NCBI GenBank assembly: GCA_014058105.1
Contig: JACGCM010000004.1
Coordinates: 434,001 to 498,000 of the forward strand
Source: Kingdonia uniflora
Taxonomy: Eukaryota > Streptophyta > Magnoliopsida > Ranunculales > Circaeasteraceae
Direction: 5' to 3'
Length of the DNA stretch: 64,000 nt
Position numbers and translations under genes: made by a program. Numbering within the stretch: position 1 is the first letter of the stretch; each line of letters opens with the position of its first letter. The notes under the pieces are model-generated. The model saw nothing but the letters and a program-made list of their open reading frames with translations. It made no database searches and had not been told where the DNA came from. This document shows, piece after piece, positions 55,701-62,836 of the stretch.

Positions 55701-56958
55701 CTTAGTGTCTTGGTTTTACGCCAGTGAGTATGAAATCTTTTCCAATATTAGTTTTATTAGAAGGAGCTCAAGTCAAAAGGCTCTAGAGCCAAGGCTTATC
55801 CTGTACTGTACTGACCAGAAATTCTTATGGTGTTAACTTTACTTTGGCTAAAAAGTTCTCACAATAGAATTTTTGAAGATTATTTGTAGTTAATTTACAA
55901 CTTATGTGCTACTTCTTGTTCCGTATCGCAGGCTGGAGATTTAGAAAGACCTCTTGTATCTGAAGATTTGAATCAGGTCAAGATACAAAGTGATGAGTTG
56001 GAGAGAACTTTTGATCTAGAAGGATCTCATCATGTAATTGATGGGCATTTCAGCTCGCCAAGAGTACTTGGAGTTGTCTGTAAACAAAGGCTTCCATCTG
56101 CAGATGCACATGTGACAAAAGGTGTTACATTACTCTATATTATTTGACTACTCATTATTCTTTCTGTTGAACATAACATTATCAGTCAAGAGTCTATTGC
56201 CCTTTATAGCAATACCAAATTCAGTTTTATTGTAGTGCTCCCAGGTGCTAGCCTGGTTCTAGATGTGATTTCTGACTCATCAGAAGATTTTATGCTTGGT
56301 CAAGCCCTAAAACGTCCCTTGGTCACAAACCACTCATATGAAGACCTAAAACATGCTAGAAAAGAAAAACTGACAGATTTTGTGCCCAAGGACACTGCAC
56401 ATCAAAGTATGCTTTCATTCCTTTGCGTACAGTTCTTACATTTTGAATCCTAATTATTAATTATGTATTGCTCATGTATTATAATTCCTGAATATGTAAA
56501 ACATGTCATATTATCTTTCTGTTAGAGGTGCAGGAAGCAGCCTGACATTGGAAGTTATATCTGGTCCTTCTTCTGGGGTTCGTTGTTCCCTACTGTCGAC
56601 AAACAAATCTAAATTTCCATTCACTCTTGGAAGAGTTTCTACAAGTGATTTGTTGCTGAAGGATGCTGAGGTTTCAGGGAAGCATGCCTTCATAAATTGG
56701 AATATAAATGTAAACAAAAATTATTCCAGTTTGCTATCTATAAAATCACAAGTTTCACCTGAATGGTAATTTAGAAGTTGGTTATGTTTTCGATGGCAGA
56801 AAATGAAATGGGAGCTGGTGGATATGGGAAGCCTAAACGGGACATTGTTGAACTCCCAGGAAGTCTGCCACCATGATTCTGGAAGTAGACGTTGGAGTGA
56901 ACCCATCGAGCTTGCCAGTGGAAACATAATAACTCTTGGGACAACTTCTAAGATCTCT
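36989..56958 (+). CDS. KAPP: KAPP-like FHA/PP2C phosphatase, exons 1-5 (gene continues or is truncated)
   Basis: Exons 36989-37117, 55932-56121, 56245-56406, 56528-56709 and 56800-56958 join to 274 open codons with GT/AG borders. Residues 1-43: short N-terminus, about 20-residue membrane anchor, CKPWRFFF. Residues 44-160: [16 protein letters not shown] linker with [13 protein letters not shown]. Residues about 161-274: FHA domain with [34 protein letters not shown] and [16 protein letters not shown], so the phospho-Thr-binding Arg, Ser, His and Asn are all present. In Arabidopsis the same order precedes a PP2C domain; the protein binds phosphorylated receptor kinases at the plasma membrane and dampens their signalling. 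No PP2C exon is seen up to 64000: it lies further right, or the gene is truncated. Intron 1 is 18.8 kb. Confidence 0.9.
37370..37432 (+). other. Exon-like block in KAPP intron 1
   Basis: CTCAG|GAGGCG...TTAGAG|GTGAGG encloses 63 bp open in one frame ([19 protein letters not shown]...). The left duplicate retains a decayed version at about 3105-3165. Known KAPP proteins go directly from the anchor exon to GDLERPL, so this would be an alternative exon or the relic of another gene. Confidence 0.3.
37857..38732 (+). pseudogene. Integrase, C-terminal two thirds (chromovirus type)
   Basis: Opens [15 protein letters not shown] (a CGA to TGA change), then 278 clean codons. The catalytic triad is present: [18 protein letters not shown] and TDGETEVVN. 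The GPY/F module reads [21 protein letters not shown]. The zinc finger is missing because the left edge is truncated. The frame stops at 38730-38732, overlapping the polypurine tract AAGGGAGAC and the LTR start, as is usual in this clade. Confidence 0.85.
38730..39072 (+). repeat. LTR of the permuted chromovirus
   Basis: 343 bp, TGATGTAGCAC...TTTCGACA, preceded by a polypurine tract and followed by a primer site. It contains three copies of AGTCTAAGTTTA/AGTGTAAGTCTA-like phrases (about 38810-38885) and a TATA-like CCTATAAATAGG at 38921-38932. Confidence 0.9.
39073..39090 (+). promoter_or_regulatory. Primer-binding site (tRNA-Met type, worn)
   Basis: TTGGTACTTAGAGC directly after the LTR; the standard initiator tRNA-Met site is TGGTATCAGAGC. 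One of the commonest sites in plant gypsy and copia elements. Confidence 0.6.
39110..40600 (+). pseudogene. Gag of the permuted chromovirus (frame-broken)
   Basis: Starts [20 protein letters not shown] (144 codons). After a stop at 39494 the capsid core follows in other frames: [48 protein letters not shown] proline/serine-rich linker leads to the zinc knuckle [14 protein letters not shown] (about 40387-40428). The tail frame runs into the inverted LTR stub. Confidence 0.85.
40720..42589 (+). other. KAPP intron 1: unassigned, with small coding-like remnants
   Basis: No intact gene. Frame pieces on plus at about 41760-42240 ([19 protein letters not shown], then [19 protein letters not shown], then [20 protein letters not shown]) have a coding look but are shifted and stopped, and I do not recognise them. 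40890-41080 has the peptide [22 protein letters not shown], also unrecognised. The stretch may be part of the gypsy whose protease follows, or captured host sequence. Confidence 0.35.
42590..42865 (+). pseudogene. Degenerate Ty3/gypsy aspartic protease fragment
   Basis: Broken frames read [19 protein letters not shown] followed by HVQPYGLPG and later [11 protein letters not shown], matching the usual chromovirus order (SCENVVS..MV.KLGL...HP.PY...LLGRPWQ.DR). The preceding bases should hold the DGGS/DSGS catalytic motif; only GS remains. Confidence 0.6.
42866..43799. other. KAPP intron 1: no gene seen
   Basis: AT-rich sequence without a supported coding region. A minus frame at 43563-43264 has no family features. 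Confidence 0.5.
43800..45880 (+). pseudogene. L1-type LINE, decayed reverse transcriptase to C-terminal region
   Basis: Plus strand. [21 protein letters not shown] (about 43835-43905) is the RT palm motif, [11 protein letters not shown] at about 44127-44160 holds the catalytic FADD (44136-44147), then [12 protein letters not shown] (44190-44225). From 45012 the frame continues ([20 protein letters not shown]), and 45531-45780 resembles the zf-RVT tail (DNEVWKW...IHCLVARKF). There are many stops. The 5' half (endonuclease) is absent, as usual for LINE insertions. Confidence 0.75.
44640..44990. repeat. Diverged direct repeat inside the LINE
   Basis: Two units of about 150-180 bp share CAGAGTTTAAAAGATACGTA / CGGAGTTTGAAACATATGTA, CCTTTT(A/G)GAG(A/G)(A/G)A, GTGGGGACAAT and GGTAGAGTGGGGC(A/G)TTA. 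They interrupt the LINE between its RT and C-terminal parts, so they are probably an insertion. Confidence 0.6.
45881..47055. other. KAPP intron 1: AT-rich, no gene
   Basis: Very AT-rich, with no coding features that I trust. Ends at the target duplication TGTTA (47056-47060) of the element at 47061-54439. Confidence 0.5.
47061..47765 (+). repeat. 5' LTR of the pol-less Tat element
   Basis: 705 bp. It opens with three tandem units of about 85-90 bp, each beginning TGTAATA(A/G)CATATTTCCC, so the LTR terminus itself is part of the repeat. TATA-like GCTATAAATACAG at about 47498-47510. Confidence 0.95.
47766..47783 (+). promoter_or_regulatory. Primer-binding-site region
   Basis: ATTGGTGCCGTCTGTGGG, best-preserved copy in the window. 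TGGTGCCGT fits a plant tRNA-Asp 3' end with one G-U type change. Confidence 0.6.
47824..48895 (+). pseudogene. Gag N-terminal and capsid part (pol-less Tat element)
   Basis: [14 protein letters not shown] opens a 148-codon frame with a coiled coil ([20 protein letters not shown]). A shift near 48200-48300 leads to [15 protein letters not shown] and the capsid-like core ([54 protein letters not shown]). A TGA at 48896-48898 (CGA to TGA) ends the frame inside HIDSKV. Only two or three lesions separate this from an open gag. Confidence 0.85.
48899..50046 (+). CDS. Gag C-terminus and aspartic protease (open frame)
   Basis: Open from after the TGA at 48896 through 50046; the annotated 369 codons begin at the internal ATG 48937. 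[17 protein letters not shown], then the zinc motif [14 protein letters not shown] (C-x2-H-x4-H-x4-C), [13 protein letters not shown], and a retroviral-type protease with intact [13 protein letters not shown] (DTGS at 49663-49674) and LGILGRSWL as the flap-distal motif. It is the only one of the three Tat proteases here with an intact active site. The frame stops at TAG 50044-50046; in the inner element the same stop position leads on to RT. Confidence 0.85.
50162..50289. other. Filler sequence at the pol deletion junction
   Basis: Up to about 50160 the DNA follows the protease/RT linker of the inner element (GATCGATGGCCCC...TCCAAATTGTCAACG). From about 50290 it follows the antisense exon end. 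The roughly 125 bp between match neither, and would be filler from end joining or a template switch. Confidence 0.55.
50290..51109 (-). pseudogene. Antisense 'gypsy-type transposon' protein, N-terminal exon
   Basis: [20 protein letters not shown] opens at 51109. Then an acidic stretch ([15 protein letters not shown]), then [40 protein letters not shown] and [13 protein letters not shown] one-base shift near 50600 moves the frame to [43 protein letters not shown] and [10 protein letters not shown]. The exon ends CATCTAG|GTAAAC at 50320, a splice donor conserved in the other copies, but the acceptor and coiled-coil exons are deleted. It is the best-preserved of three homologues. Domain resemblance: plant Transposase_28-like. 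Confidence 0.8.
51130..51788 (-). other. Intron of the antisense gene (pol-less Tat element)
   Basis: Runs from the donor CG|GTAAGTG at 51788 to an acceptor just upstream of the ATG at 51109. AT-rich on minus, no ORF. Confidence 0.45.
51966..51984 (-). promoter_or_regulatory. Antisense G-box/TATA promoter (unit 1)
   Basis: Minus strand CCACGTGGGGTCTATAAGTA. A leader with AAACTTGCCAAGGAGAGGAAC leads to the donor at 51788. Core shared with 19066-19049 and about 7082-7100. Confidence 0.7.
52436..52720 (-). CDS. Small basic antisense ORF (unit 2)
   Basis: 94 codons from ATG 52720: [20 protein letters not shown], then [20 protein letters not shown], ending LVKEGKTL before a stop at 52438-52436. 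TATAAATA lies at 52760-52753, 33-40 bases upstream. Basic N-terminus (pI probably high), four Cys, no family recognised. The upstream extension to 52795 in the same frame is less likely because it would include the TATA box. Confidence 0.4.
   Translation of the reverse strand: MAKTRSQSRREIVSRRNKEMFRALLKRYYGCLDLCAPLLPPCEANYEGMTESDAPFWKKDFIFHCSLQSMVYALGREVLIVQRAKALVKEGKTL
52753..52760 (-). promoter_or_regulatory. Antisense TATA box (unit 2)
   Basis: Minus strand GAATATAAATACGG. Followed within about 35 bases by the ATG of the 94-codon ORF. Confidence 0.45.
53105..53476 (-). CDS. Antisense ORF next to the 3' LTR (unit 3)
   Basis: ATG at 53476: [20 protein letters not shown], then [40 protein letters not shown], continuing past IWRPFF into a serine/arginine-rich end. 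About 98 codons before 53180 and some 25 more in frame. TATA box at 53559-53552, about 80 bases upstream. A broken relative may lie at 20068-19850. No known family. Confidence 0.4.
53552..53559 (-). promoter_or_regulatory. Antisense TATA box (unit 3)
   Basis: Minus strand TCTATAAATATAGGG, 172 bp from the 3' LTR. Corresponding sites lie 187 bp (20258) and 144 bp (6780) from the 3' LTRs of the other two Tat elements. Confidence 0.5.
53731..54439 (+). repeat. 3' LTR of the pol-less Tat element
   Basis: 709 bp, with the same threefold 85-90 bp repeat at its start. Near the end (about 54391-54420) a block ACTCAACGGGACGGGACCTT replaces the family sequence TATTGGCAAACATTCTCC found in the 5' LTR; the last bases CGCCATTACA are normal. 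Confidence 0.95.
54445..55931. other. Remainder of KAPP intron 1
   Basis: No gene. A GC-richer patch at 54990-55140 (TTCAAGAATTCGGACTCGGGAC) resembles the end of the MITE at 57418-57785 and may be a fragment of the same or a related family. Ends at the acceptor TATCGCAG (55931). Confidence 0.5.
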
Positions 56959-57417
56959 GTAAGTTTGAAGTGATTATCCTAGTAATTACTAGGTTTTTAT
57001 CAGCTGTCTATTGTTTAACGATAATTTATGGAAACAGTTTTCTGGTAACTAAGACCACACAATTTGTGCACCTGCTCTTTGTATTTCATGGGAACTAGAT
57101 GATTTCGTGTATTATGTAACGTAAGACAAGGTTTGCCCACATATTTTGGTAAGAGGTAGCAATAAGAGATGATCTCTAATAATTTGTAAACTATCCCAAA
57201 GGAGATCCTACTAGAGCAGGAATTTTATCTAAGTAAAAAACCTCCTTAAACGAAAATTGTAGGGACCATCCCGATTCATTCCTCAACCGTCACAAAAAAC
57301 TAATTCCTAGAAATAAAGGTAATGTTTCTAGGATTAGAAATGATGTTTTATTTTATAGTAAGCATTTTTCATAGTTCGACGAGGGTTCCAAAGTACTATT
57401 AGTATTTTGTTGGTAGC

Positions 57418-57786
57418 ATGGTTCAAAAACTCGGATCGGATTACCCAATCAAACTCAATATTGGTTAGTCTTGTCCGATCCCAGTCTAGGTGATTTCGCA
57501 GAAAAAATTATGGATTGTGCTAGATTGTTTAAACTCGAACCAACTCGTCTGAGATTTTCTGAGTCAACACGGGTTGTCTCGGAGCTGATCAGATCAATAT
57601 TTTAGGAATATTGCTTACATTCATTATTTACAATAAAACTACATACAAAAATGATTAATTTAATGAGTTGAAAATATAAACTCTAGAAAATTAGGGGCCG
57701 TATCGCCATATCTAACTCGAGATAGGTTGGTCCAACTCAGGATTGGCTCTGGGCTATCCTGGTCCAATTCCGAGAATTTGATCCAT
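57418..57786. mobile_element. MITE-like element after KAPP exon 5
   Basis: Ends are ATGGTTCAAAAACTCGGAT and the inverse of ATGGATCAAATTCTCGGAA (about 19 bp with four mismatches), flanked by direct repeats TGTTGGTAGC (57408-57417 and 57787-57796). The target size (9-11 bp) suggests a Mutator-like MITE. No ORF inside. Confidence 0.8.
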
Positions 57787-57796
57787 TGTTGGTAGC

Positions 57797-58987
57797 CTAT
57801 TGGTGAATACTTTAAGATTTAATATGTTTGTAACATGATATTTGTAGAATGACTCTTTTATTATTATTATTATTATTATTATTGTTTATGAGAGAAAAAT
57901 AAAACAAGAGGACATATGGCCTTGTGTCACTGCTTGCACTCCCAATTTTTCTAGAAAAAAAGAAGCCATGCTTTGTCTTGATAATGACCAAAACTGAAAA
58001 AAACATAAAAGTTTAGCCTTTGATATTGCAATTTACACCCTTAAAGCCCAGCCAACCCCTCTCTCTTAATAATCTTTCTTTCCTTATTAAGTCAATCTTT
58101 CTCACAGCTTTAGCAATATTACTTCTTTTTTACGCTAATTTTAGTAATATCTCTTAAATTACAAAAGCTAATGCTCAAAATTGGGATCATGAAAAGTAGT
58201 CCCGAGTTCTAACCCCATGAATATTTACCTTCAATGAAATAAACTGGACATGCACATACTACTCAATTTTAGGCTAACTAAAGTAAATGGTCTTGTGTTT
58301 TTATTAATCCTTTAGGTCATTTGAGAATCCAAATTTTTTTTGGGGGCTCCGCTCCCGAACCCCCTATTTTGACCCAAGTCAATTTCTTTGCCACCACCCC
58401 CTACACTAAAACAATAGTTGAGCCCCTGGCCACATGTTTCGCGTGCTTGTCTCATTAGTGTGCGAGCTGAATAAAAAAGACTAACCCAAATTGAAACTTG
58501 TAGACCGTAATCTTGAACGTGGGGAATAATAGGTTGAAATCGAAAATTTTCATTCCAACTTCAGATTTCGATATGCTCAAGTTTTATTTGGGTGCCCGGG
58601 GGAGTGATATTTTTGAACTTTTATTATATGGAGGGTTGTTTTGGTAAATTGTAGAACTAAACATGTGAAAATGAACTTTCTTACTTATATTAGTGAAGGG
58701 TAGTTTTGGTAATTCAAGGGGCTGGGGTAGTTCTGTAATTGTGTGGGAAGTATGACATGGCAGTTTTGAAGATATACTTTTGGAGATTTGAATGCAGCAG
58801 CAAGGATTATTTGGCTTTTAACGAGTGTTTAATTTGACTTGGCAATCAAAATTTGATTAAACGAATGTGGATGCTCTAAGGGCAGGTATAACACCCTTGA
58901 TAATGCTCACTAGAGAAGATGTGGTTGCAGCTTGTAACCAGTTCCCTTGCTTTGCCCAATAGCTCTCATTTCACATGTTATATATAT
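57797..58987. other. KAPP intron 5 or downstream: no gene
   Basis: Contains a TTA microsatellite (57858-57883). A GC-rich phrase GGGGGCTCCGCTCCCGAACC at 58342-58361 is possibly an old repeat. No supported exon. Confidence 0.5.
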
Positions 58988-59397
58988 GGGAGAAGATCTG
59001 TGGGCACCTCCTTTTGGAACACCCCTCTAGACACCCTATTTTTTGGAACACTTAAAGATGTTTTAAGAAGTTTTATCCGTATGGATGTGATCTCCTTATC
59101 ATTTAGATCATACCTGTAAATTTATTAGGACATTCCAACATTCCTGCATCATAAAACAAAACATAACATCAAAATTTAGATAAAATCGATAGGAACAATA
59201 CAGTTAAATTCGATCTTTTTAATGGTGATAGAAATGTTGGAATGACTTGATTTTTTGTAAGGATGCTTTACATGATAAAGGAGATCGCATCCATACTGCT
59301 AAAACTTCTTAAACTATGTTTAGGTGTTCCAAAAAATAGGGTGTCTAGAAGGGTATTCCAAAAGGGGGTGTCCACGGATCCGCTCCCATACTTGTAT
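58988..59397. mobile_element. MITE with about 130-150 bp terminal inverted repeats
   Basis: 410 bp. Left end GGGAGAAGATCTGTGGGCACC; right end is the inverse of GGGAGCGGATCCGTGGACACC. Further inverted matches are TAGACACCCTATTTTTTGGA, AAGAAGTTTTA and TATGGATG(T/C)GATCTCC. Flanks are TA-rich, so the target duplication cannot be fixed. Palindromic over most of its length, so transcripts could fold. Confidence 0.85.
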
Positions 59398-59489
59398 ATA
59401 TATATATACCACAGGCAGTGGGAAAAAATTCCATATACTACTCCATGAAACCCAATGCTTTTTGATTTGCCTTTAAAACTCCCCCAAAA

Positions 59490-59860
59490 GAGTTGGAAAA
59501 CATGCCTTCATATTTTCTAATCGCTGTTGCAGGGACATTACGTTAATACAGGCAAAGCAAATGAATCGGCATAGAATTAGAAAATGCTTGAGCATTATGA
59601 GTTTTCCACCTTAAGATAATAGTCTGTGCCAACCTTCAATTCTACCTTGTATTATTGAATGTAAACCATCAAAATGAGACAATAATACCCTACCATAACT
59701 GATTGGGGCACCTATGTATATCATAGGAAAAACTTTCTGTTGAAAACCACATGCATATTGAATGATCAGTTTTCTTGCAGCTGTAATGGAGTGATGCCCA
59801 TATATTCCATTTTTTTCTTTGTTAATTGATAGATCATGTCTTGTGGGTCATTTACCCACG
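59490..59860 (-). pseudogene. LINE fragment (RT/post-RT region)
   Basis: On minus, broken frames read CGFQQKVFPMIYIGAPISYG, then GRIEGWHRLLSYGGKLIMLK, matching the L1 order (F.YLGVPI..GR ... I.GWK.K.LSYGGKLTLIK). No other LINE parts are adjacent. Confidence 0.6.
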
Positions 59861-60049
59861 AGGCCACGTACTTTCTAGTTTCTCTATTTGTAGATGTTAG
59901 GAACTTCTTTTTGTTAGAGTTTTTGGGTTAACTCTTGAAACCCTAGATTTAAATTTGAGATATTATTTGTGCTTCCGCAATGTAGAAACTAACAACTTGG
60001 TATCGAGTTACGCCAATTCTAGAGATTGATAGGTTGAAAGCGGAAGTTG

Positions 60050-60901
60050 TGATGGAGGAATCAAAGAAATTCGATGGGGATGGCTTGGAGATGAAACACT
60101 ACGAAGAGACGACGGAGAGAGAGTTCATCGTGCGACTGATCTAGTATAGGTGGGGAAGGCGGAGACGTTTTGAAGATCTCTCGATCAAAGTCCCACGAGG
60201 AGGTTGCGACATTGATGCGAGAAGTTTACCCAATCAACGAGTCCAATCATCAGGAAACCCAACCGAAGAAGACCTATCCCAATCTGAAACCTTTGCTTAG
60301 AATTCGAAGAACGATTAGAGAAGGACAATTGCAAAAACAACGGCGGAGAGAGAGAGAGTCACTGACGAGAGAGAGAAAAGAGTCGACGGTGACAACACCG
60401 ACAATTCCTCTTACGACAAACACCAACGGAGTCGATGACATGTCTCTGTCGAGTCCGGCAACCGAGGCAACAACAGGGAGACCCCCGACGGCAACCCCAC
60501 CAACAGGGCTTCACTCCACAATGGAGAGGGATACCCCGACGATGGCAGAGGGGTTGGGGGAGACCGCGTCTCCGACAGGGAGGCCCAACGGGGAGGCACC
60601 GTCAGCAGGGTGCGTCGTGGGGTCAACGCTGGGGCATGCCACCACAACGTCGATGACAGGGGTAGCCACTACGGCTGGTTTGGGGGTCATGGCAGCGAAC
60701 GGGGAGGTTGGGCAGTCGGTAACTCTGTCAGGGACGATCATAGGAGCGACGGCGGATTCTGACGGGGTCTGTGATGGCGTAGGGAGAGGAGGGGTCACTA
60801 TTGAGGCAATGGGTATGGTTACCGAAGAGGGAGATCCCAAGAGAATCATTACATTAGACCCGTTACCACACCAACGGGTTAGGCAGGGAGCGCCACGGTG
60901 A
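60050..60901 (+). pseudogene. Gag of the right-hand chromovirus (degenerate)
   Basis: Begins MEESKKFDGDGLEMKHYEET at 60052 and is soon stopped. The second half (60370-60760) in one frame gives GNRGNNRETPDGNP and HNVDDRGSHYGWFGGHGSER, an RG/D-rich linker typical of gag, with a CGA to TGA stop. The longer open frame at 60170-60901 is a shifted, low-complexity T/P/G reading with no features. GC content is clearly higher than in the surroundings. Confidence 0.5.
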
Positions 60902-60922
60902 GCGCTCATATTTTGTGGGTCA

Positions 60923-61330
60923 TTGATTAAGAGCGATGATAGTAACCCAGGCATTAACGAATATTGGAAGAAACATGCACTTTTCTGCACACGGCTAAAG
61001 GCTCAGGGGAAGGGAAAGGGATTAGATACTTTTATAGATGGGGGGTCGACGGATAACCTCATCTTTGAGAGCGTTGCGGATAAACTAAGACTCAATCTTG
61101 TGCCTCACCCCAAGGTCGCTACGTTGAGTTGGTTACAGAAGGACGGTAATCAAGATGATATATCAGTGCTATACCGTACTCGTGTGAAGATTAAGATGGG
61201 AGAATATGAAGAGTCCATCTTATGTACTGTTATCAAGATAAATGTTTGTCATTTACTTTTGGGTAGGCCTTGGCCGTGGGAGAGAAGTGCTATACATATC
61301 AGACAGCCTAATGTGTACATTTTCACGTAG
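60923..61330 (+). CDS. Aspartic protease region of the right-hand chromovirus
   Basis: 135 open codons. DTFIDGGSTDNLIFESVADK has the catalytic DGGS variant usual in plant gypsy proteases; CHLLLGRPWPWERSAIH is the C-terminal landmark. Separated from RT by one stop at 61328-61330. Confidence 0.8.
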   Translation: MIKSDDSNPGINEYWKKHALFCTRLKAQGKGKGLDTFIDGGSTDNLIFESVADKLRLNLVPHPKVATLSWLQKDGNQDDISVLYRTRVKIKMGEYEESILCTVIKINVCHLLLGRPWPWERSAIHIRQPNVYIFT

Positions 61331-61351
61331 AGGGGTATTCGACAGAGATAG

Positions 61352-62287
61352 GTGGGTCTACCGCCGGGAGGGTCTCCAGTTCGTAAGTCGAGTAGTTTCT
61401 TAGCTAAGGGTAAAAGGCAGGGACTTGCTTACGCTTTGGTTTGTGCAATGTCCCCCGCTCCTACAACAGTTCCTGATGAGTTACAACCGCTTCTCGACCG
61501 GTTTCTAGATGTCTGCCAAAAGCTTGAGCAGTCAGAGCTCCCACCTTTACGAGATATTCAGCACAACATAGATTTGATTCCAGGGACACCCCTGCCTAAT
61601 TTGCCCCATTATCGCATGGCCCCAGCTAAGCATGCAGAGTTACAGAGACAGGTTACAGAGTTATGTTCCAAGGAGGTTCTGAGGGAGAGTATGTCTCCCG
61701 TGACGTTCCCATCATTCCTAATCCCCAAAAAGGACAGGAGTTACCGTATGTGTGTTGATTGTCGGGCTGTCAACAAGATTACAGTGAAGTACCGATTCCC
61801 CATTCCTCGATTAGACGATATTATAGATGATCTCTACGGCGCTAAGTTTTTCTCCAAACTGGATCTTAAGAGTGGGTACCACCAGATTCGCATGCGACCA
61901 GGGGATGAGTGGAAGACGATATTTAAGACCAAAGATGGTCTGTATGAGTGGTTAGTTATGCTTTTTAGTCTGTTTAATGTTCCATTCACGTTCATGCATT
62001 TGATGATAGAGGTTCTACAAAATCGCATTGCAGAGAGGTTCGCGGTGGTATATTTCGATAATATTCTCATACATAGCCGTACCAAGAGGAGCATCTCGTT
62101 CATGTGGAGAGTTTTAGAGGCCCTACGTCAACACCGATTATTTCTTCAGTTGAAAAAGTGTTCCTTCATTGTTGATTCGGTGCAGTTTTTGGGGCTCGTT
62201 ATTTCGCCGGAGGGGATTAAGGTTGATGAGGAAAAGGTGGATACGATCAGGAATTGCCAGTCGCTACGTTCTATAGGCGGTTTATAG
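61352..62287 (+). pseudogene. Reverse transcriptase of the right-hand chromovirus
   Basis: 311 codons: ELPPLRDIQHNIDLIPG, YRMAPAKHAELQRQV, SFLIPKKDRSYRMCVDCRAV, FFSKLDLKSGYHQIRM. The active site reads YFDN (62051-62062) instead of YxDD, so it is inactive. A frameshift near 62260 leads to the connection/RNase H region (FYRRFIDGFNSIMTPITSFM). Confidence 0.88.
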
Positions 62288-62830
62288 ATGGGTTCAACAG
62301 TATTATGACACCGATCACTTCCTTCATGAGAAACGTGCCTTTTGAGTGGACGCCTGCGGCTGATGAGGCATTCCAATTGATCAAACAAAAGCTTACCACA
62401 GCTCGTGTTCTTGCGTTACTAGACTTTTCGGGCATATTTTTGAGGTTACGACAGACGCGTGTAAGACTGGGATTGGTGTTGCACTTTCACAATCGGGGAG
62501 GCTGGTTGCTTACTTTAGTGAGAAGTTATTTGAGGCACAGTTAAACTACAACACTTTTGACATCGAGTTACTTGCGGTAGTCCGATCGTTGTGGCATTGG
62601 AGACATTATTTGGTTTTTCGAGAGTTTGTCATTCATTCTGATCATGATGCACTATGGCACATGCACAACCAACAAATGACCTCGGCAGACCGACATGCAA
62701 AGTGGTTCAGTTACCTCTAGAGTTTTAATTTTCACATTAACGGTAAGGAGAACGGGTTTGTTGACAAGATCAGTAGGACAACTCACCTCTTAGTCACACT
62801 CCGATCTTCTGTATTTGGGTTTTTGAGTTA
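62254..62830 (+). pseudogene. RNase H region of the right-hand chromovirus
   Basis: PFEWTPAADEAFQLIKQKL (62334-62390) then shifted pieces: EVTTDACKTGIGVALSQSGR-like, YFSEKL-like and ELLAVVRSLWHWRHYL (62570-62620). Interrupted by a stop and at least one shift. Confidence 0.75.
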
Positions 62831-62836
62831 CATGCC

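Noticed and set aside
60170..60901. 243-codon open frame as a gene
   Set aside because: Low-complexity T/P/G composition and no domain; a neighbouring frame gives gag-like RG/D-rich sequence. Most likely a shadow.
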